Below, in pieces: positions 19,063-29,234 of a stretch of DNA of 64,000 bases; the stretch's first letter is position 1; each line of letters starts with the position of its first letter. The DNA is from Pantoea sp. Ap-967. Its GTDB lineage: Bacteria; Pseudomonadota; Gammaproteobacteria; Pseudomonadales; Pseudomonadaceae. Below the pieces are notes generated by a model. The model was not told the DNA's origin and ran no database searches. It saw only the letters and a program-made list of their open reading frames with translations. The position numbers and the translations under genes are program-made. Location of the stretch: contig NZ_VWXK01000025.1 of assembly GCF_011752565.1 (NCBI RefSeq), positions 1 to 64,000 on the forward strand, given 5' to 3'.

Positions 19063-19155
19063 CTGCATGCGGATATTCAGCTACACAACGGTTCTCCGGA
19101 AATTCAGAATCACCCTACAAGGGGCGGTAAAACTTCCTACAGACAGATCCCACAT

Positions 19156-19965
19156 TCAGCGTGAATTGGCCTTTGCCCGCATCTTCACCGCCATCTCCGC
19201 CATTTCGTCATACAGCTTTTCCGGCGCCTGGCGCTTGAGTGCCCAGGCCTGCTGCCCGGCCTCGTGAGGCAGGATCAGGAACTGGCCAGCCGCAACCTGC
19301 TGGTGAATGTGCTCGGCAATGTCGGCGGCACTGATCGGCGAGCCCTCCAGCAGCTTGCCAACCTGGGCCTTCATGGCCGGGTTGGGCCCGCGGAACGAGT
19401 CCAGCAGGTTGGTCTGGAAGAACGAGGGGCACACACAGTGCACCGCCACCTCAAGCTGGCGCAGCTCCACCAGCAGGCTTTCCGACAACGCCAGCACGCC
19501 GGCCTTGGCCACGTTGTAGTTGCTCATGCCCGGGCCCTGCATCAGGGCGGCCATGGAGGCGACGTTGATGATCCGCCCCTTGCTGCGTTCGAGCAGCGGC
19601 AGGAAGGCCTTGCAGCCCTTGACCACGCCCATCAGGTTGATTGCGATCTGCCAGTCCCAGTCTTCCAGCGACAGCTCGGCGAAAAAGCCGCCCGAGGCGA
19701 CGCCGGCGTTGTTGACGACCACGTCGATACCGCCGAACTTGTCTTCGCAGGCCTGGGCCAGGGCGGTCAGCTGGCTGTAGTCGCGCACGTCGCAGCGCTG
19801 GATGAAGCCCTCGCCGCCTGCGGCGCGCACCTGCTCCAGGGTGTCGCGCAGGCCTGCCTCGTTGACATCGGCAAGCGACAGGCGCCAGCCGTCGCGCGCC
19901 CAGCGCAGGGCGATCTCGCGGCCGAGGCCGGAACCGGCGCCGGTGATCATGATGCGGTTTTGCAT
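19156..19965 (-). CDS. Short-chain dehydrogenase/reductase
   Basis: A 269-residue classical SDR: cofactor motif TGAGSGLG near the N-terminus, NNAG at about 85-88, a catalytic Ser in INVASMAAL and the YxxxK pair in YNVAK. NAD(P)(H)-dependent oxidoreductase of unknown substrate. I chose the start at 19965 (AAGGCGA upstream); the frame extends to 20010 but without family sequence. Stands alone upstream of rsmI on the same strand with 127 bp between them. Confidence 0.85.
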   Translation of the reverse strand: MQNRIMITGAGSGLGREIALRWARDGWRLSLADVNEAGLRDTLEQVRAAGGEGFIQRCDVRDYSQLTALAQACEDKFGGIDVVVNNAGVASGGFFAELSLEDWDWQIAINLMGVVKGCKAFLPLLERSKGRIINVASMAALMQGPGMSNYNVAKAGVLALSESLLVELRQLEVAVHCVCPSFFQTNLLDSFRGPNPAMKAQVGKLLEGSPISAADIAEHIHQQVAAGQFLILPHEAGQQAWALKRQAPEKLYDEMAEMAVKMRAKANSR

Positions 19966-20177
19966 GGTGGCTCGCCTTGTTCTGACAGGTTGTGCGAGGA
20001 GTCTAATCAAGGCCTTGGGCAGAGGCAGGATTCATCAGGATAGTGAATGGCCGGGCATGACTGCATAGTCTGTCCCGGCAGCACACAAATGGAATCTTTC
20101 CCAAGCGGCAAGAGTCGGAATTATCAAGAGGCCAGCATTACGAGGCCCTTGACCTTCAACCACGCAAGGATTCCCTC

Positions 20178-20330
20178 ATGACCACGATTCTCATCATCAT
20201 CCTGATCCTTCTGCTGATTGGTGGCTTACCGGTCTTCCCGCATTCACGCAGTTGGGGCTATGGCCCATCCGGCATCGTCGGCGTGGTGCTGGTCATTCTG
20301 CTGGTGCTGTTGTTACTGGGCATGATCTAG
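20178..20330 (+). CDS. DUF3309 small hydrophobic protein
   Basis: A 50-residue protein consisting of two hydrophobic helices around a short HSRSWGYGPSG linker, the pattern of DUF3309 membrane peptides. RBS AAGGA lies 6-7 bp before the ATG. A strong terminator follows 10 bp after the stop. Function unknown; such small genes are frequently stress-induced, which I cannot show here. Confidence 0.75.
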   Translation: MTTILIIILILLLIGGLPVFPHSRSWGYGPSGIVGVVLVILLVLLLLGMI

Positions 20331-20342
20331 CGCCCTTGAACG

Positions 20343-20370
20343 AAAAAACCGCGCCGAGGCGCGGTTTTTT
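20343..20370. terminator. Bidirectional intrinsic terminator
   Basis: The stem CCGCGCC/GGCGCGG with a GA loop is flanked by AAAAAA and TTTTTT, so it serves both the DUF3309 gene (+) and actP (-). Confidence 0.9.
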
Positions 20371-20384
20371 CTTGGCTGCAGGGA

Positions 20385-22045
<1,661 letters not shown>

Positions 22046-22049
<4 letters not shown>

Positions 22050-22357
22050 TGTTGCGCCTCCTTCAGGATGGCCTTGTTCAGCTCATCGAATTCGCCGTTG
22101 GCGCGGCGAACGTAGATGGCGGTGAGCACAAAGGCCGAGACGATCAGGCCGACGCCCAGGGGAATGCCCCAGGTAATCGACGACCCAGGGCTGAGCTTGG
22201 CGCCGAGCACTTGGGGACCGTAGGCAATGAGGAGGATGAAGGCGCAGTAGAGGCCGAGCATGATCGCCGAGAGGATCCAGGCGAAACGTTCACGTTTGCT
22301 GACCAGCTCCTTGAAGCGCGGGCTGTTTTGTATCGAGAGGTAAATGCTGTCGTTCAT
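22046..22357 (-). CDS. DUF485 membrane protein (YjcH-like)
   Basis: A 103-residue inner-membrane protein with two hydrophobic segments (about 25-50 and 63-85), typical of DUF485 proteins found upstream of actP. It has an ATGA-type overlap with actP, so the two are translationally coupled. I start it at 22357 (TAGGAC upstream), since the further extension is unconserved. Probably an accessory subunit of the acetate symporter. Confidence 0.88.
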
Positions 22358-22482
22358 TGTTTTTGTCCTAGCAGCACAGGTAGGGGATGTACCCACACCC
22401 TTACTTTATGCTGCCGCCGGACGCCAACCAGACGACCTTAGTCTTAGATGCAACGGTGTTTTACCGATTGTGTAACAAAGGG

Positions 22483-22552
22483 GGGCCCTTTCGCGGGGCA
22501 AGCCCGCTCCTACAAGGAGCCGCGTGTAGGAGCGGGCTTGCCCCGCGAAGCC
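22483..22552. repeat. REP pair (type A)
   Basis: A compact inverted pair of the TCGCGGGGCAAGCCCGCTCC unit with a spacer of about 10 bp, downstream of the betaine-binding protein gene. Confidence 0.85.
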
Positions 22553-22575
22553 GCAAAACTGGCCCTAACGACCGA

Positions 22576-23436
22576 TCACTTGCCCGTCCACTCGCTGACA
22601 CGGTCCGGGTGCTTGCTCACCCAATCCTTGGCCGCCACTTCAGGCTTGGTCCCATTTTGGATCGCCAGCATCACCTCGCCAATCTCGTCCTTGGACTGCC
22701 ACTGGAACTTCTTGAGGAATTCCACGACTTCCGGCGCTTTGGCCGCCAGTTCCTTGCTGCCGATGTTGTTGACGGTTTCCGCCGCGCCATACACCCCTTT
22801 CGGGTCATCGAGGAATTTCAGTTTCCACTTGGCGAACATCCAGTGCGGCACCCAGCCAGTCACTACAATCGGCTCCTGCTTGGCGTAGGCCTTGCCCAGC
22901 TCGGTGGTCATCCCGGCGCCGGAGCTGGCGCGCAGTTTGTAGCCGGTCAGGTCGTAGTCCTTGATCGCCTGGTCGGTCTTTATCATTACCCCGGAGCCTG
23001 CGTCGATGCCAACGATCTGCTGCTTGTAGCCATTGTCGGTCTTGAGGTCGGCGATGCTTTGGGTCTTCACGTAGTCTGGCACGATCAGGCCGATTTTCGC
23101 GTCCTTGAAGTTCGGCCCGTAGTCGACCACTTTGTCCTTGTTCTTGGCCCAGTATTCGCCATGGGTGACGGGCAGCCACGCCGAGAGAATCGCATCGAGC
23201 TTGCCGGTCGCCACGCCCTGCCACATGATGCCTGCGGCAACGGCCTGCAGCTTCACGTCATAGCCGAGTTTCTGCTTGATAACCTCGGCGGCGACGTTGG
23301 AGGTGGCCACGCTGTCGGCCCAACCGTCCACGTAACCGATGCTGACTTCCTTGGCCATGGCCTGTGCAGCGCCCATGGCCAGTACCAGGGCGGTGCCCAC
23401 CCCCAGGAAACGGCGCATTCTTGTAAAAGTAGCCAT
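22576..23436 (-). CDS. Glycine betaine/choline-type ABC substrate-binding protein (orphan)
   Basis: A 286-residue periplasmic binding protein of the OpuAC/ProX family. It has a signal peptide (MATFTRMRRFLGVGTALVLA, cleavage near AMAKE) and aromatic ligand-box candidates such as YVDGWADS, WLPVTHGEYW and TGWVPHWMF. The ATG at 23436 follows GAGGGG. No permease or ATPase genes are adjacent, so it must work with a transporter elsewhere. Such orphan SBPs feed quaternary-ammonium transporters in pseudomonads. Confidence 0.88.
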   Translation of the reverse strand: MATFTRMRRFLGVGTALVLAMGAAQAMAKEVSIGYVDGWADSVATSNVAAEVIKQKLGYDVKLQAVAAGIMWQGVATGKLDAILSAWLPVTHGEYWAKNKDKVVDYGPNFKDAKIGLIVPDYVKTQSIADLKTDNGYKQQIVGIDAGSGVMIKTDQAIKDYDLTGYKLRASSGAGMTTELGKAYAKQEPIVVTGWVPHWMFAKWKLKFLDDPKGVYGAAETVNNIGSKELAAKAPEVVEFLKKFQWQSKDEIGEVMLAIQNGTKPEVAAKDWVSKHPDRVSEWTGK

Positions 23437-23633
23437 CAAAGCATCCCCTCGTCAGGTCTAGGAGATTGCATCATCTTCCTGCAACAAACCCCGACCTGCT
23501 CCAGCTGCGACCTATACCCGCGCCATATGCGACAGCACTGTGCCATTAGCGGCATCGGCCCACACGGGCCTGCGCGATCCTTGCATGCCAAAGGTTTGGC
23601 GCCGGGCTACTATCTAACGCTTTGTGCCTGACG

Positions 23634-25199
23634 ATGGACCGCCCGATGCCCGAAACCACCCGCTTGCTGCTGCCGCTGTACCTGCTCGCCTGCCTGCTGG
23701 CCCTGCTGGGGCTGGGGGCGCTCTGGTACGGGCTTGGCAAGCCGGTGACCTTGCCGGATGCGGCCAGCCCCACGCACAAGTTGCAGTGCGCGTCCTACAC
23801 GCCCTTCGACAAGGACCAGTCGCCCTACGACCAGCCGTTTCGCCTGCGCCCGGCGCGCATGGACGCCGACCTTGCCCTGCTGGCTGAGCGATTTCAGTGC
23901 ATCCGCACCTATTCCATGACCGGGCTTGAGGCCATTCCGGCCCTGGCACGCAAGCGTGGGCTGAAGGTGATGCTCGGTGCCTGGGTCAATGCCAACCCCG
24001 CCGACACCGACAAGGAAGTGAAGGCGCTGATTGCCTCTGCCAATGCCAACCCCGACGTGGTCAGCGCGGTGATCGTGGGCAACGAGACGCTGCTGCGCAA
24101 GGAAGTCACCGGCGAGCGCCTGGCCGGGTTGATCGAACAGGTGAAAGGCCAGGTCAAGGTGCCGGTGACCTACGCCGATGTCTGGGAGTTCTGGCTGCAG
24201 CACCCACAAATTGCACCGGCGGTGGACTTTCTGACCATCCACCTGCTGCCCTATTGGGAAGACGACCCGCGCGGCATCGACGATGCCCTGGCCCATGTAG
24301 CCGAGGTGCGCCGGGTGTTCGGCACGCGCTTCGCACCCAAGGACATCTTCATTGGCGAAACCGGCTGGCCCAGTGAAGGCCGCCAGCGCGAAACCGCCAT
24401 TCCCAGCCGGGCCAACGAGGCGCGTTTCATTCGCGGGTTCGTGGCCCTGGCGGAGGCCAACGGCTGGCACTACAACCTGATCGAGGCATTCGACCAACCC
24501 TGGAAGCGGGCCAACGAGGGCGCGGTGGGCGGCTACTGGGGGCTGTACGATGCCAACCGGCAGGACAAGGGCGTGCTCGAAGGCCCGGTCAGCAACTTGC
24601 CATTGTGGCCACAGTGGCTGCTGGCTTGCGTGGCACTGCTGGCGGCCCTGCTGCTGGCCGTCGGGCGCCCCGCCACGCCGCTGGCGGCGCTGCTGTTGCC
24701 GTTGCTGGTGGCGTTCGGCGCGGGGTGCCTGGGGTTGTGGGGCGAGCTGATGCGTACTCACGCACGGTTTGCCGGGGAGTGGCTGTGGGCGCTGGTGCTG
24801 GCTGGGTTGAACGTGTTGGTGTTGATGCACGTCGCCTTGGGGCTGGTGCACCGCGAGGGCTGGCGCAAGCGGCTGTTCGCCTGGTTGCAGGCACGGGCGG
24901 GGTGGTGGCTGCTGGCCGCTGGGTTCGCGGCGGCGGTGAGCATGCTGGCGATGGTGTTCGACCCGCGTTATCGCAGTTTCCCAACCGCAGCGCTGGCCCT
25001 GCCGGCCGTGGTTTACCTGTTGTGGCCGGTCGCGGCGCGGCGGGCGGAGGTGGCGTTGCTGGCATTTATCGTCGGCGCCGGGGTGTTGCCGCAGTTGTAT
25101 CGGGAAGGGCTGGAAAACCAGCAGGCCTGGGGGTGGGCGTTGGTCAGTGTGCTGATGACCGCGGCTTTGTGGCGCAGCCTGAGGTCGCGTAAGGCTTGA
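23634..25199 (+). CDS. GH17-type beta-1,3-glucanase/glucosyltransferase membrane protein
   Basis: A protein of about 521 residues with an N-terminal membrane anchor (about 10-33), a GH17-like catalytic domain (about 50-320) and seven or so C-terminal transmembrane helices. The two GH17 catalytic glutamates are recognisable: the acid in VIVGNETLLR and the nucleophile in FIGETGWPS. It probably cuts or transfers beta-1,3/1,6-glucan (cyclic periplasmic glucan or exopolysaccharide). The start is ambiguous between 23634 and 23646. The C-terminal multi-helix module is not part of the hydrolase family. Confidence 0.8.
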   Translation: MDRPMPETTRLLLPLYLLACLLALLGLGALWYGLGKPVTLPDAASPTHKLQCASYTPFDKDQSPYDQPFRLRPARMDADLALLAERFQCIRTYSMTGLEAIPALARKRGLKVMLGAWVNANPADTDKEVKALIASANANPDVVSAVIVGNETLLRKEVTGERLAGLIEQVKGQVKVPVTYADVWEFWLQHPQIAPAVDFLTIHLLPYWEDDPRGIDDALAHVAEVRRVFGTRFAPKDIFIGETGWPSEGRQRETAIPSRANEARFIRGFVALAEANGWHYNLIEAFDQPWKRANEGAVGGYWGLYDANRQDKGVLEGPVSNLPLWPQWLLACVALLAALLLAVGRPATPLAALLLPLLVAFGAGCLGLWGELMRTHARFAGEWLWALVLAGLNVLVLMHVALGLVHREGWRKRLFAWLQARAGWWLLAAGFAAAVSMLAMVFDPRYRSFPTAALALPAVVYLLWPVAARRAEVALLAFIVGAGVLPQLYREGLENQQAWGWALVSVLMTAALWRSLRSRKA

Positions 25200-25204
25200 G
25201 GGCC

Positions 25205-25232
25205 TATCGCGAGCTGCGCTCGCTCCTACCAG
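25205..25232. repeat. Single REP (type B)
   Basis: One copy, ATCGCGAGCTGCGCTCGCTC with CTACC, between two convergent genes. Confidence 0.75.
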
Positions 25233-25264
25233 GGATGTGCAGGCGCCGGTTGGGGCTGCGCGGG

Positions 25265-25618
25265 TCACCGGACCAAACGCAAGCCCGCCAATACCACCGC
25301 AAACACCGCGATGCTGGCGGTATACAGCACCAGGGCGGGAATGCCGAACAGCAGCCCCAGAACCGCCAACCACCACCCTGCCCGGCCAGCCACGAGTTGC
25401 GCCAGCAGCGAAAGCCCAAGCCCGGCCCAGGGCAGCACCTGCCAATGAATCCCCAGCCCCAGCCACGCCCGCGCCTGGCACTGCCAGTGGTCGGCTGGCA
25501 CCATGCACAGGCCAACCCACTGGCCATCCTCCATCAGCCCATAGCGCACGCCATAACTGGCCGCGAGCCACAACGCCAGAAACATCAGCAACAGAGCGGC
25601 TGGCAGCGATCGAGACAT
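25265..25618 (-). CDS. Small integral membrane protein, unknown
   Basis: A 117-residue protein with about three hydrophobic segments (8-28, 62-78 and 85-112) and a Cys pair in a central loop (GLCMVPADHWQCQ) that could form a disulfide. I recognise no domain family. The start at 25618 follows TTGGAGAACGGG. It is convergent with the GH17 gene and divergent from the hydrolase gene. Confidence 0.65.
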   Translation of the reverse strand: MSRSLPAALLLMFLALWLAASYGVRYGLMEDGQWVGLCMVPADHWQCQARAWLGLGIHWQVLPWAGLGLSLLAQLVAGRAGWWLAVLGLLFGIPALVLYTASIAVFAVVLAGLRLVR

Positions 25619-25807
25619 CCCGTTCTCCAATAGCGGTAATCGAAATCATCCATGATCGCCCAAGCCCTGTTCTAAGGCAAAATCACAACCCTGCAGCTAT
25701 GTTGCAGATAACAAGCACACCAAAGGCCACTGCACCGGGCAACTTTGCCGGTAGAACGATGGTCCTAGCCTGCGTACCGCACGACCTTGATCCTTCTGGG
25801 GGAATAC

Positions 25808-27106
25808 ATGCTTCGATCCTGGCGCCTAGTCGCCCTTCTTGGCGGCCTGCTCATGGCTGCCGCCGCTTCGGCGCGGGATATCGACGCCGCAAGCTATGGC
25901 TACCCCTTGACCAACCCGTTCGAGGCCACCATTGCCACCACGCCGCCGGACCAGCGCCCGACCCTGCCCAGCGACGATGACATCAACCAGTCCGACTACA
26001 GCCTGAACCTGCGCCCGGAGCGGGCCTTCACCCTGCCCGACAATTTCTGGGCGGTGAAGAAGCTCAAGTACCGCCTGGCCCGCCAGGACCACGCGGCGCC
26101 GCTGATCTTCATCATTGCCGGCACCGGTGCGCCCTATTCCAGCAGCATCAACGAATACCTGAAGAAGCTGTTCTACCAGGCCGGCTTCCATGTGGTGCAG
26201 TTGTCCTCGCCCACCAGCTACGACTTCATGAGCGCCGCTTCGCGCTTCGCTACCCCCGGCATCAGCCAGGACGACGCCGAGGACATGTACCGGGTGATGC
26301 AGGCCGTGCGAGCCCAGCACCCGCGCCTGCCGGTCAGTGAGTATTACCTCACCGGCTACAGCCTTGGCGCGCTGGATGCAGCCTTCGTCAGCCACCTGGA
26401 CGAAACCCGCCGCAGCTTCAACTTCAAGCGCGTGCTGCTGCTGAACCCGCCGGTGAACCTGTACACCTCGATCAACAACCTCGACAAGTTGGTGCAAACC
26501 CAGGTCAAGGGCATCGACCGCAGCACCACCTTCTACGAACTGATGCTGCAGAAGCTCACCCGCTACTTCCAGGACAAGGGCTACATCGACCTCAACGACG
26601 CCCTGCTGTATGACTTCCAGCAGTCCAAGCAGCACCTGTCCAACGAACAGATGGCCATGCTGATCGGCACCTCGTTCCGTTTCTCGGCGGCCGACATCGC
26701 CTTTACCTCCGACCTGATCAACCGCCGCGGCCTGATCATTCCGCCGAAGTTCCCGATCACCGAGGGCAGCAGCCTCACGCCGTTCTTCAAGCGCGCCCTG
26801 CAGTGCGACTTCGACTGCTACATGACCGAGCAGGTGATTCCGATGTGGCGGGCCCGCACCGACGGCAACAGCATCCTGCAACTGGTCAACCAGGTAAGCC
26901 TGTACGCCCTGGCCGACTACCTGCACGGCAGCGACAAGATCGCCGTGATGCACAACGCCGACGACGTGATCCTCGGCCCCGGCGACATCGGGTTCCTGCG
27001 CAAGGTGTTTGGCGATCGCCTGACCCTCTACCCCCATGGCGGCCATTGCGGCAACCTCAATTACCGCGTCAACAGCGACGCCATGCTGGAGTTCTTCCGT
27101 GGTTAA
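25808..27106 (+). CDS. Secreted alpha/beta hydrolase coupled to mlaA
   Basis: A 432-residue protein with a signal peptide (MLRSWRLVALLGGLLMAAAA) and an alpha/beta-hydrolase fold. The nucleophile elbow is GYSLG (Ser near residue 182), with later Asp and His candidates in NADDVILGPGD and PHGGHCGN. It is predicted periplasmic. The stop codon overlaps the GTG start of mlaA by 8 bp, suggesting a joint role in outer-membrane lipid handling (phospholipase or thioesterase), which is inference. RBS GGGGGA. Confidence 0.82.
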   Translation: MLRSWRLVALLGGLLMAAAASARDIDAASYGYPLTNPFEATIATTPPDQRPTLPSDDDINQSDYSLNLRPERAFTLPDNFWAVKKLKYRLARQDHAAPLIFIIAGTGAPYSSSINEYLKKLFYQAGFHVVQLSSPTSYDFMSAASRFATPGISQDDAEDMYRVMQAVRAQHPRLPVSEYYLTGYSLGALDAAFVSHLDETRRSFNFKRVLLLNPPVNLYTSINNLDKLVQTQVKGIDRSTTFYELMLQKLTRYFQDKGYIDLNDALLYDFQQSKQHLSNEQMAMLIGTSFRFSAADIAFTSDLINRRGLIIPPKFPITEGSSLTPFFKRALQCDFDCYMTEQVIPMWRARTDGNSILQLVNQVSLYALADYLHGSDKIAVMHNADDVILGPGDIGFLRKVFGDRLTLYPHGGHCGNLNYRVNSDAMLEFFRG

Positions 27107-27926
27107 CAAATGCCTCTTCGCCGCGGCCCTGCTGCTGGCCGGCCATGCCATGGCCGCTGAAACCGCGCCACGGGCCAGCGTGGTCGAAGCCGACCCACAG
27201 GTGGCCGGCTCTGCAACCCTGGCCCCGGAAAGCGACGGTTTCCTCGACCCACTGCGTGAACTGAAATTCAACCCGGGGCTGGACCAGCGCGAGTTCGAAC
27301 GCTCGACCCTGGAAGCGCTGAACGTGTACGACCCGCTGGAGTCGATGAACCGGCGTATCTACCACTTCAACTACCGGCTCGACCAATGGGTGCTGCTGCC
27401 GCTGGTGAGCGGCTACCAGTACGTGACGCCACGCTTCGTGCGCACCGGAGTAAGCAACTTCTTCAACAACCTGGGCGATGTGCCGAACCTGTTCAACAGT
27501 GTGCTGCAGCTCAAGGCCAAGCGTTCGGCGGAAATCACCGCACGCCTGATGTTCAACACCATCATCGGCGTGGGCGGGCTGTGGGACCCCGCGACCAAGA
27601 TGGGCCTGCCACGCCAGAGCGAGGACTTCGGCCAGACCCTGGGCTTCTACGGGGTGCCCGAGGGGCCTTACCTGATGCTGCCGGTGCTGGGCCCTTCGAA
27701 CCTGCGCGACACCACCGGGTTGGTGGTGGACTATGCCGGGGAACAGGCGATCAACTACCTGGACGTGGCACAAACCAGCACCGACCACCCGGAAATCTTC
27801 GCCCTGCGCGTGGTGGACAAACGCTATACCACCAAATTCCGCTATGGCGAGCTGAACTCACCGTTCGAGTACGAGAAGGTGCGGTACGTGTATACCCAGG
27901 CGCGCAAGTTGCAGATAGCAGAGTAA
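27099..27926 (+). CDS. mlaA: MlaA (VacJ) lipoprotein-type phospholipid transport protein
   Basis: A 275-residue MlaA/VacJ-family protein (NVYDPLESMNRRIYHFN, FFNNLGDVPNLFNS, RQSEDFGQTLGFYG, LGPSNLRDTTG), part of the system that removes mislocalised phospholipids from the outer membrane outer leaflet. The signal peptide from the GTG at 27099 runs to about AMAAE. There is no lipobox Cys at the cleavage site, so unlike E. coli VacJ it may not be lipidated. The GTG overlaps the upstream hydrolase stop, and CTGGAG inside that gene supplies the RBS. Confidence 0.9.
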   Translation: MVNKCLFAAALLLAGHAMAAETAPRASVVEADPQVAGSATLAPESDGFLDPLRELKFNPGLDQREFERSTLEALNVYDPLESMNRRIYHFNYRLDQWVLLPLVSGYQYVTPRFVRTGVSNFFNNLGDVPNLFNSVLQLKAKRSAEITARLMFNTIIGVGGLWDPATKMGLPRQSEDFGQTLGFYGVPEGPYLMLPVLGPSNLRDTTGLVVDYAGEQAINYLDVAQTSTDHPEIFALRVVDKRYTTKFRYGELNSPFEYEKVRYVYTQARKLQIAE

Positions 27927-27940
27927 GCAGGGCCGGCCCT

Positions 27941-27984
27941 TTCGCGTTGTAGGAGCGGGCTTGCCCCGCGAAGAGGCCGGCACA
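27941..27984. repeat. Single REP (type A)
   Basis: One complete copy (TAGGAGCGGGCTTGCCCCGC and flank) preceded by a fragment CCCTTTCGCG of a second, at the junction of convergent mlaA and the patatin gene. Confidence 0.8.
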
Positions 27985-27991
27985 GGAAACC

Positions 27992-29140
27992 TCAAATCCC
28001 CAGGAACTGGCACAACTCGCGCTTCTTGGCCAAGGCATCACGCCGCCCCAGCTCGATCAGCTCGCTGCAATAGCTGGCCTCGAACAACAGGTAGCTCAAC
28101 ACCCCCGCGCCACTGGTGCGGGTCGCCCCCGGCCCGCGCAGGAACAAGCGCAACGCCGCCGGCAACTCACGCCGGTGCCGCGCCGCAATTTCATCCAGCG
28201 GCTGGCTCGGCGCCACCACCAGCACATCCACCGGCGCCAGCCCCAGGCGCCGCGCGTCCAGGTGCCCCGGCAGCAAACGGCTGAGGTGGTTGAGCCGCTG
28301 CAACAGTTCGATATCGTCTTCCAGGCTGTCGATGAAGGTGCTGTTGAGCATGTGCGCGCCAATCTGCGCCAGGCTCGGCTGCTGGCCGCTGAACACCCGC
28401 TGGGTGGGCAGCGGCGGTGCCGGGCGCTGCGGGTTGCCGCTCACCCCCACCACCAGCACGCGACTGGCGCCCAGGTGCAGCGCCGGGCTGATCGGCGCCG
28501 ACTGGCGCACCGCGCCGTCACCATAGAATTCATCGCCCAGGCGCACCGGTGCGAACAGCAGCGGGATCGCCGCGCTGGCCAGCAGGTGGTCGATGGTCAA
28601 CGGCGTGGGCACGCCGATGCGCCGGTGGCGCAGCCAGGCGTCGATGGTGCCGCGGCCCTGGTAGAAGGTCACCGCCTGGCCGGTTTCGTAGCCAAAGGCG
28701 GTGACCGCCACCGCGCGCAGCTGTTCGGCGGCGATGGCCTGGCCGATGCCGTCGAGGTTCAGGTGCGCTTCCAACAGGCCGCGCAGCGGGCTGCTGTCGA
28801 GCAGGGCCACCGGCACCTGGCCGCCCAGGCCCAGCAGGCTGTGGCTGACGAATCGGCTGGCCTGGCGCATCACCCCGGGCCAGTCGCTGCGAATCACCAG
28901 GTGGCTGCGAAAGTTCTGCCAGAAGGTGGTGAGGCGCTGCACGGCGTCGTTGAAGCGGGTGGCACCGCTGGCCAGGGTGACGGCGTTGATGGCGCCGGCC
29001 GAGGTGCCGACGATGACCGGGAAGGGGTTGGCGGAAGCGGCCGGGAGCAGTTCGGCGATGCCGGCCAGAACGCCCACCTGATAGGCGGCGCGGGCGCCGC
29101 CGCCAGAAAGGATAAGACCGGTTACCGGGGGTGGGGCCAT
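27992..29140 (-). CDS. Patatin-like phospholipase (RssA-type)
   Basis: A 382-residue patatin-fold lipid acyl hydrolase. It has the oxyanion glycine loop SGGGARAAYQVGVL at about 11-24, the nucleophile GTSAG at about 46 and the dyad Asp in YGDGAVRQ at about 207. It is cytoplasmic or membrane-associated; likely a phospholipase or lysophospholipase. It converges on mlaA, adding to the local group of lipid-related genes. RBS AGGAAGGA precedes the ATG. Confidence 0.88.
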   Translation of the reverse strand: MAPPPVTGLILSGGGARAAYQVGVLAGIAELLPAASANPFPVIVGTSAGAINAVTLASGATRFNDAVQRLTTFWQNFRSHLVIRSDWPGVMRQASRFVSHSLLGLGGQVPVALLDSSPLRGLLEAHLNLDGIGQAIAAEQLRAVAVTAFGYETGQAVTFYQGRGTIDAWLRHRRIGVPTPLTIDHLLASAAIPLLFAPVRLGDEFYGDGAVRQSAPISPALHLGASRVLVVGVSGNPQRPAPPLPTQRVFSGQQPSLAQIGAHMLNSTFIDSLEDDIELLQRLNHLSRLLPGHLDARRLGLAPVDVLVVAPSQPLDEIAARHRRELPAALRLFLRGPGATRTSGAGVLSYLLFEASYCSELIELGRRDALAKKRELCQFLGI

Positions 29141-29170
29141 GGCGTCCTTCCTGGGGTTGTGGTGTTTTCA

Positions 29171-29220
29171 GGCCGGGCCCTTTCGCGGGGCAAGCCCGCT
29201 CCATGCGAAGGGGCCGGTAC
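29171..29220. repeat. Single, 3'-degenerate REP (type A)
   Basis: GGGCCCTTTCGCGGGGCAAG-CCCGCTCC is followed by ATGCGAAGGGGCC, which looks like the fused edge of a collapsed second copy. Confidence 0.75.
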
Positions 29221-29234
29221 AGGCACTACAACAA

